Shown: positions 63,170 to 64,000 of the stretch, in pieces
How the letters are laid out: each line of letters opens with the position of its first letter
Numbering within the stretch: position 1 is the stretch's first letter
From: Variovorax sp. 54
GTDB lineage: Bacteria; Pseudomonadota; Gammaproteobacteria; Burkholderiales; Burkholderiaceae_C
Reading direction: 5' to 3'
Assembly (NCBI RefSeq): GCF_002754375.1
Contig: NZ_PEFF01000001.1
Coordinates: 5,721,501 to 5,785,500, forward strand
Length of the DNA stretch: 64,000 bases
Position numbers and translations under genes: made by a program
Notes under the pieces: generated by a model
What the model was told of the DNA's origin: nothing
Database searches by the model: none
Seen by the model: only the letters and a program-made list of their open reading frames with translations

Positions 63170-64000
63170 ATGAAAAAACTCGAAAATACAATCTCGGCCT
63201 TTGCTGACAAAAGTCACCAACCAACGGACCCCCATCCTGTGAGCGATTTCTCCTCTCCAGCGGCCGCGCCGGCCACCGAATGCGATGTGCTGATCGTCGG
63301 CGGCGGCATCAACGGGTGCGGCATTGCGCGCGACCTGGCCGGCCGGGGCTGGCGCGTGATGCTGTGCGAGAAGGACGACCTGGCCTCGCACACCTCGTCG
63401 TCTTCGACCAAGCTGATCCACGGCGGGCTGCGCTACCTCGAGTACTACGAGTTCTCGCTGGTGCGCAAGGCGCTGCAGGAGCGCGAAGTGCTGCTCAAGA
63501 GCGCGCCGCACATCATGTGGCCGCTGCGCTTCGTGATGCCGCACGACCCCTCGATGCGCCCGGCCTGGATGATCCGCATCGGCCTGTTCATGTATGACCA
63601 CCTCGCCAGGCGCGAGGTGCTGCCGCCGTCGCGCGGCATCGACCTGCGCCAGCACCCGGCCGGCGCGCCGCTCAAGGCGCAGTACAAGCGCGGCTTCGTG
63701 TACTCGGACGGCTGGGTCGACGACGCGCGGCTGGTGGTGCTCAACGCCATCGATGCGCGTTCGAAGGGCGCCGAAGTGCTCACGCGCACGCGCTGCATCC
63801 ATGCGCAGCGCGGCGCCGACGGCTGGGTTGCCACGCTCGAAGGCCCCGACGGCGCGCACCGCACCGTGCGCGCACGCGCCGTGGTGAACGCGGCCGGCCC
63901 GTGGGCCGAATCTTTCCTGCGCGGCGTGGCCCAGTCGGCGCGCGGCGAGGCGCTGGCCACCAAGAGCCTGCGGCTCGTGAAGGGCAGCCACATCATCGTG
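63170..64000 (+). CDS. glpD: Glycerol-3-phosphate dehydrogenase, N-terminal part (cut by window edge)
   Basis: Membrane-associated FAD enzyme oxidising sn-glycerol-3-phosphate to dihydroxyacetone phosphate and passing electrons to quinone. The first 277 codons are visible. The FAD-binding motif is CDVLIVGGGINGCGIARDLAG, then STKLIHGGLRYLEYYEFSLV (residue-rich substrate/FAD loop), and VVNAAGPWAESFL. The ATG at 63170 is chosen because AAGGA lies six bases before it; this gives a 23-residue N-terminal extension (MKKLENTISAFADKSHQ). A GTG at 63239 in the same frame would start closer to the conserved core but has no ribosome-binding site. It is divergent from glpR-glpK. Confidence 0.93.
   Translation, partial: MKKLENTISAFADKSHQPTDPHPVSDFSSPAAAPATECDVLIVGGGINGCGIARDLAGRGWRVMLCEKDDLASHTSSSSTKLIHGGLRYLEYYEFSLVRKALQEREVLLKSAPHIMWPLRFVMPHDPSMRPAWMIRIGLFMYDHLARREVLPPSRGIDLRQHPAGAPLKAQYKRGFVYSDGWVDDARLVVLNAIDARSKGAEVLTRTRCIHAQRGADGWVATLEGPDGAHRTVRARAVVNAAGPWAESFLRGVAQSARGEALATKSLRLVKGSHIIV

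Overview
The window is a high-GC, gene-dense chromosomal segment of a beta-proteobacterium. It looks like a Comamonadaceae member, most likely Variovorax or a close relative. This rests on the parE / lytic transglycosylase / parC order, the Bug-type solute-binding protein, the many ABC and acyl-CoA genes, and codon use; no rRNA or tRNA gene is present to confirm it. Both ends cut genes: a LysR regulator on the left and glpD on the right. I see no CRISPR array, no complete insertion sequence and no prophage, only one decayed ORF6N-type gene fragment.

Layout. 1-6.4 kb: LysR remnant, then topoisomerase IV (parE, parC) around a murein transglycosylase. 6.4-13.5 kb: ribose-type binding protein, metallo-beta-lactamase-fold lipoprotein, isochorismatase-like hydrolase, metallophosphoesterase, acyl-CoA dehydrogenase and an enlarged CorA-like protein. 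13.5-20.6 kb: a 2-ketogluconate (kgu) operon in which a polar-amino-acid-type ABC transporter stands where pseudomonads have the MFS permease KguT. It is followed by kguE, kguK, kguD and a LacI-family regulator, and preceded by an exact copy of the PtxS palindrome. 20.6-29.3 kb: GMC oxidoreductase, NarL-type response regulator, three agmatine-deiminase paralogues (two exported, one cytoplasmic) with a LysR regulator, and a membrane hybrid histidine kinase. 29.4-36.5 kb: IclR-controlled acyl-CoA operon (enoyl-CoA hydratase, ADP-forming acyl-CoA synthetase, Bug protein, two acyl-CoA dehydrogenases). 36.6-43.5 kb: two paralogous secreted proteins of unknown function, a carboxylesterase, and a soluble PAS kinase/NarL pair next to an orphan binding protein.

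43.6-57.7 kb holds the least understood system. Two sets of circularly permuted ATP-grasp and alpha-E proteins (one set fused, one separate) lie with two transglutaminase-fold proteins. An amino-acid-binding lipoprotein, a RidA protein and comEC sit within this stretch. Such gene neighbourhoods have been predicted from comparative genomics to make or modify a peptide, but the product is unknown. 57.8-64 kb: DUF1566-type lipoprotein, phosphoethanolamine-transferase-like membrane enzyme, SH3b protein, and the glycerol genes glpK-glpR facing glpD.

The most useful observations are the kgu operon with its transporter swap and intact operator, the duplicated ATP-grasp/alpha-E/transglutaminase system with serine/glutamine-rich tails, and the exported agmatine deiminases. 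Function calls come from motif recognition by eye; no database search was run.
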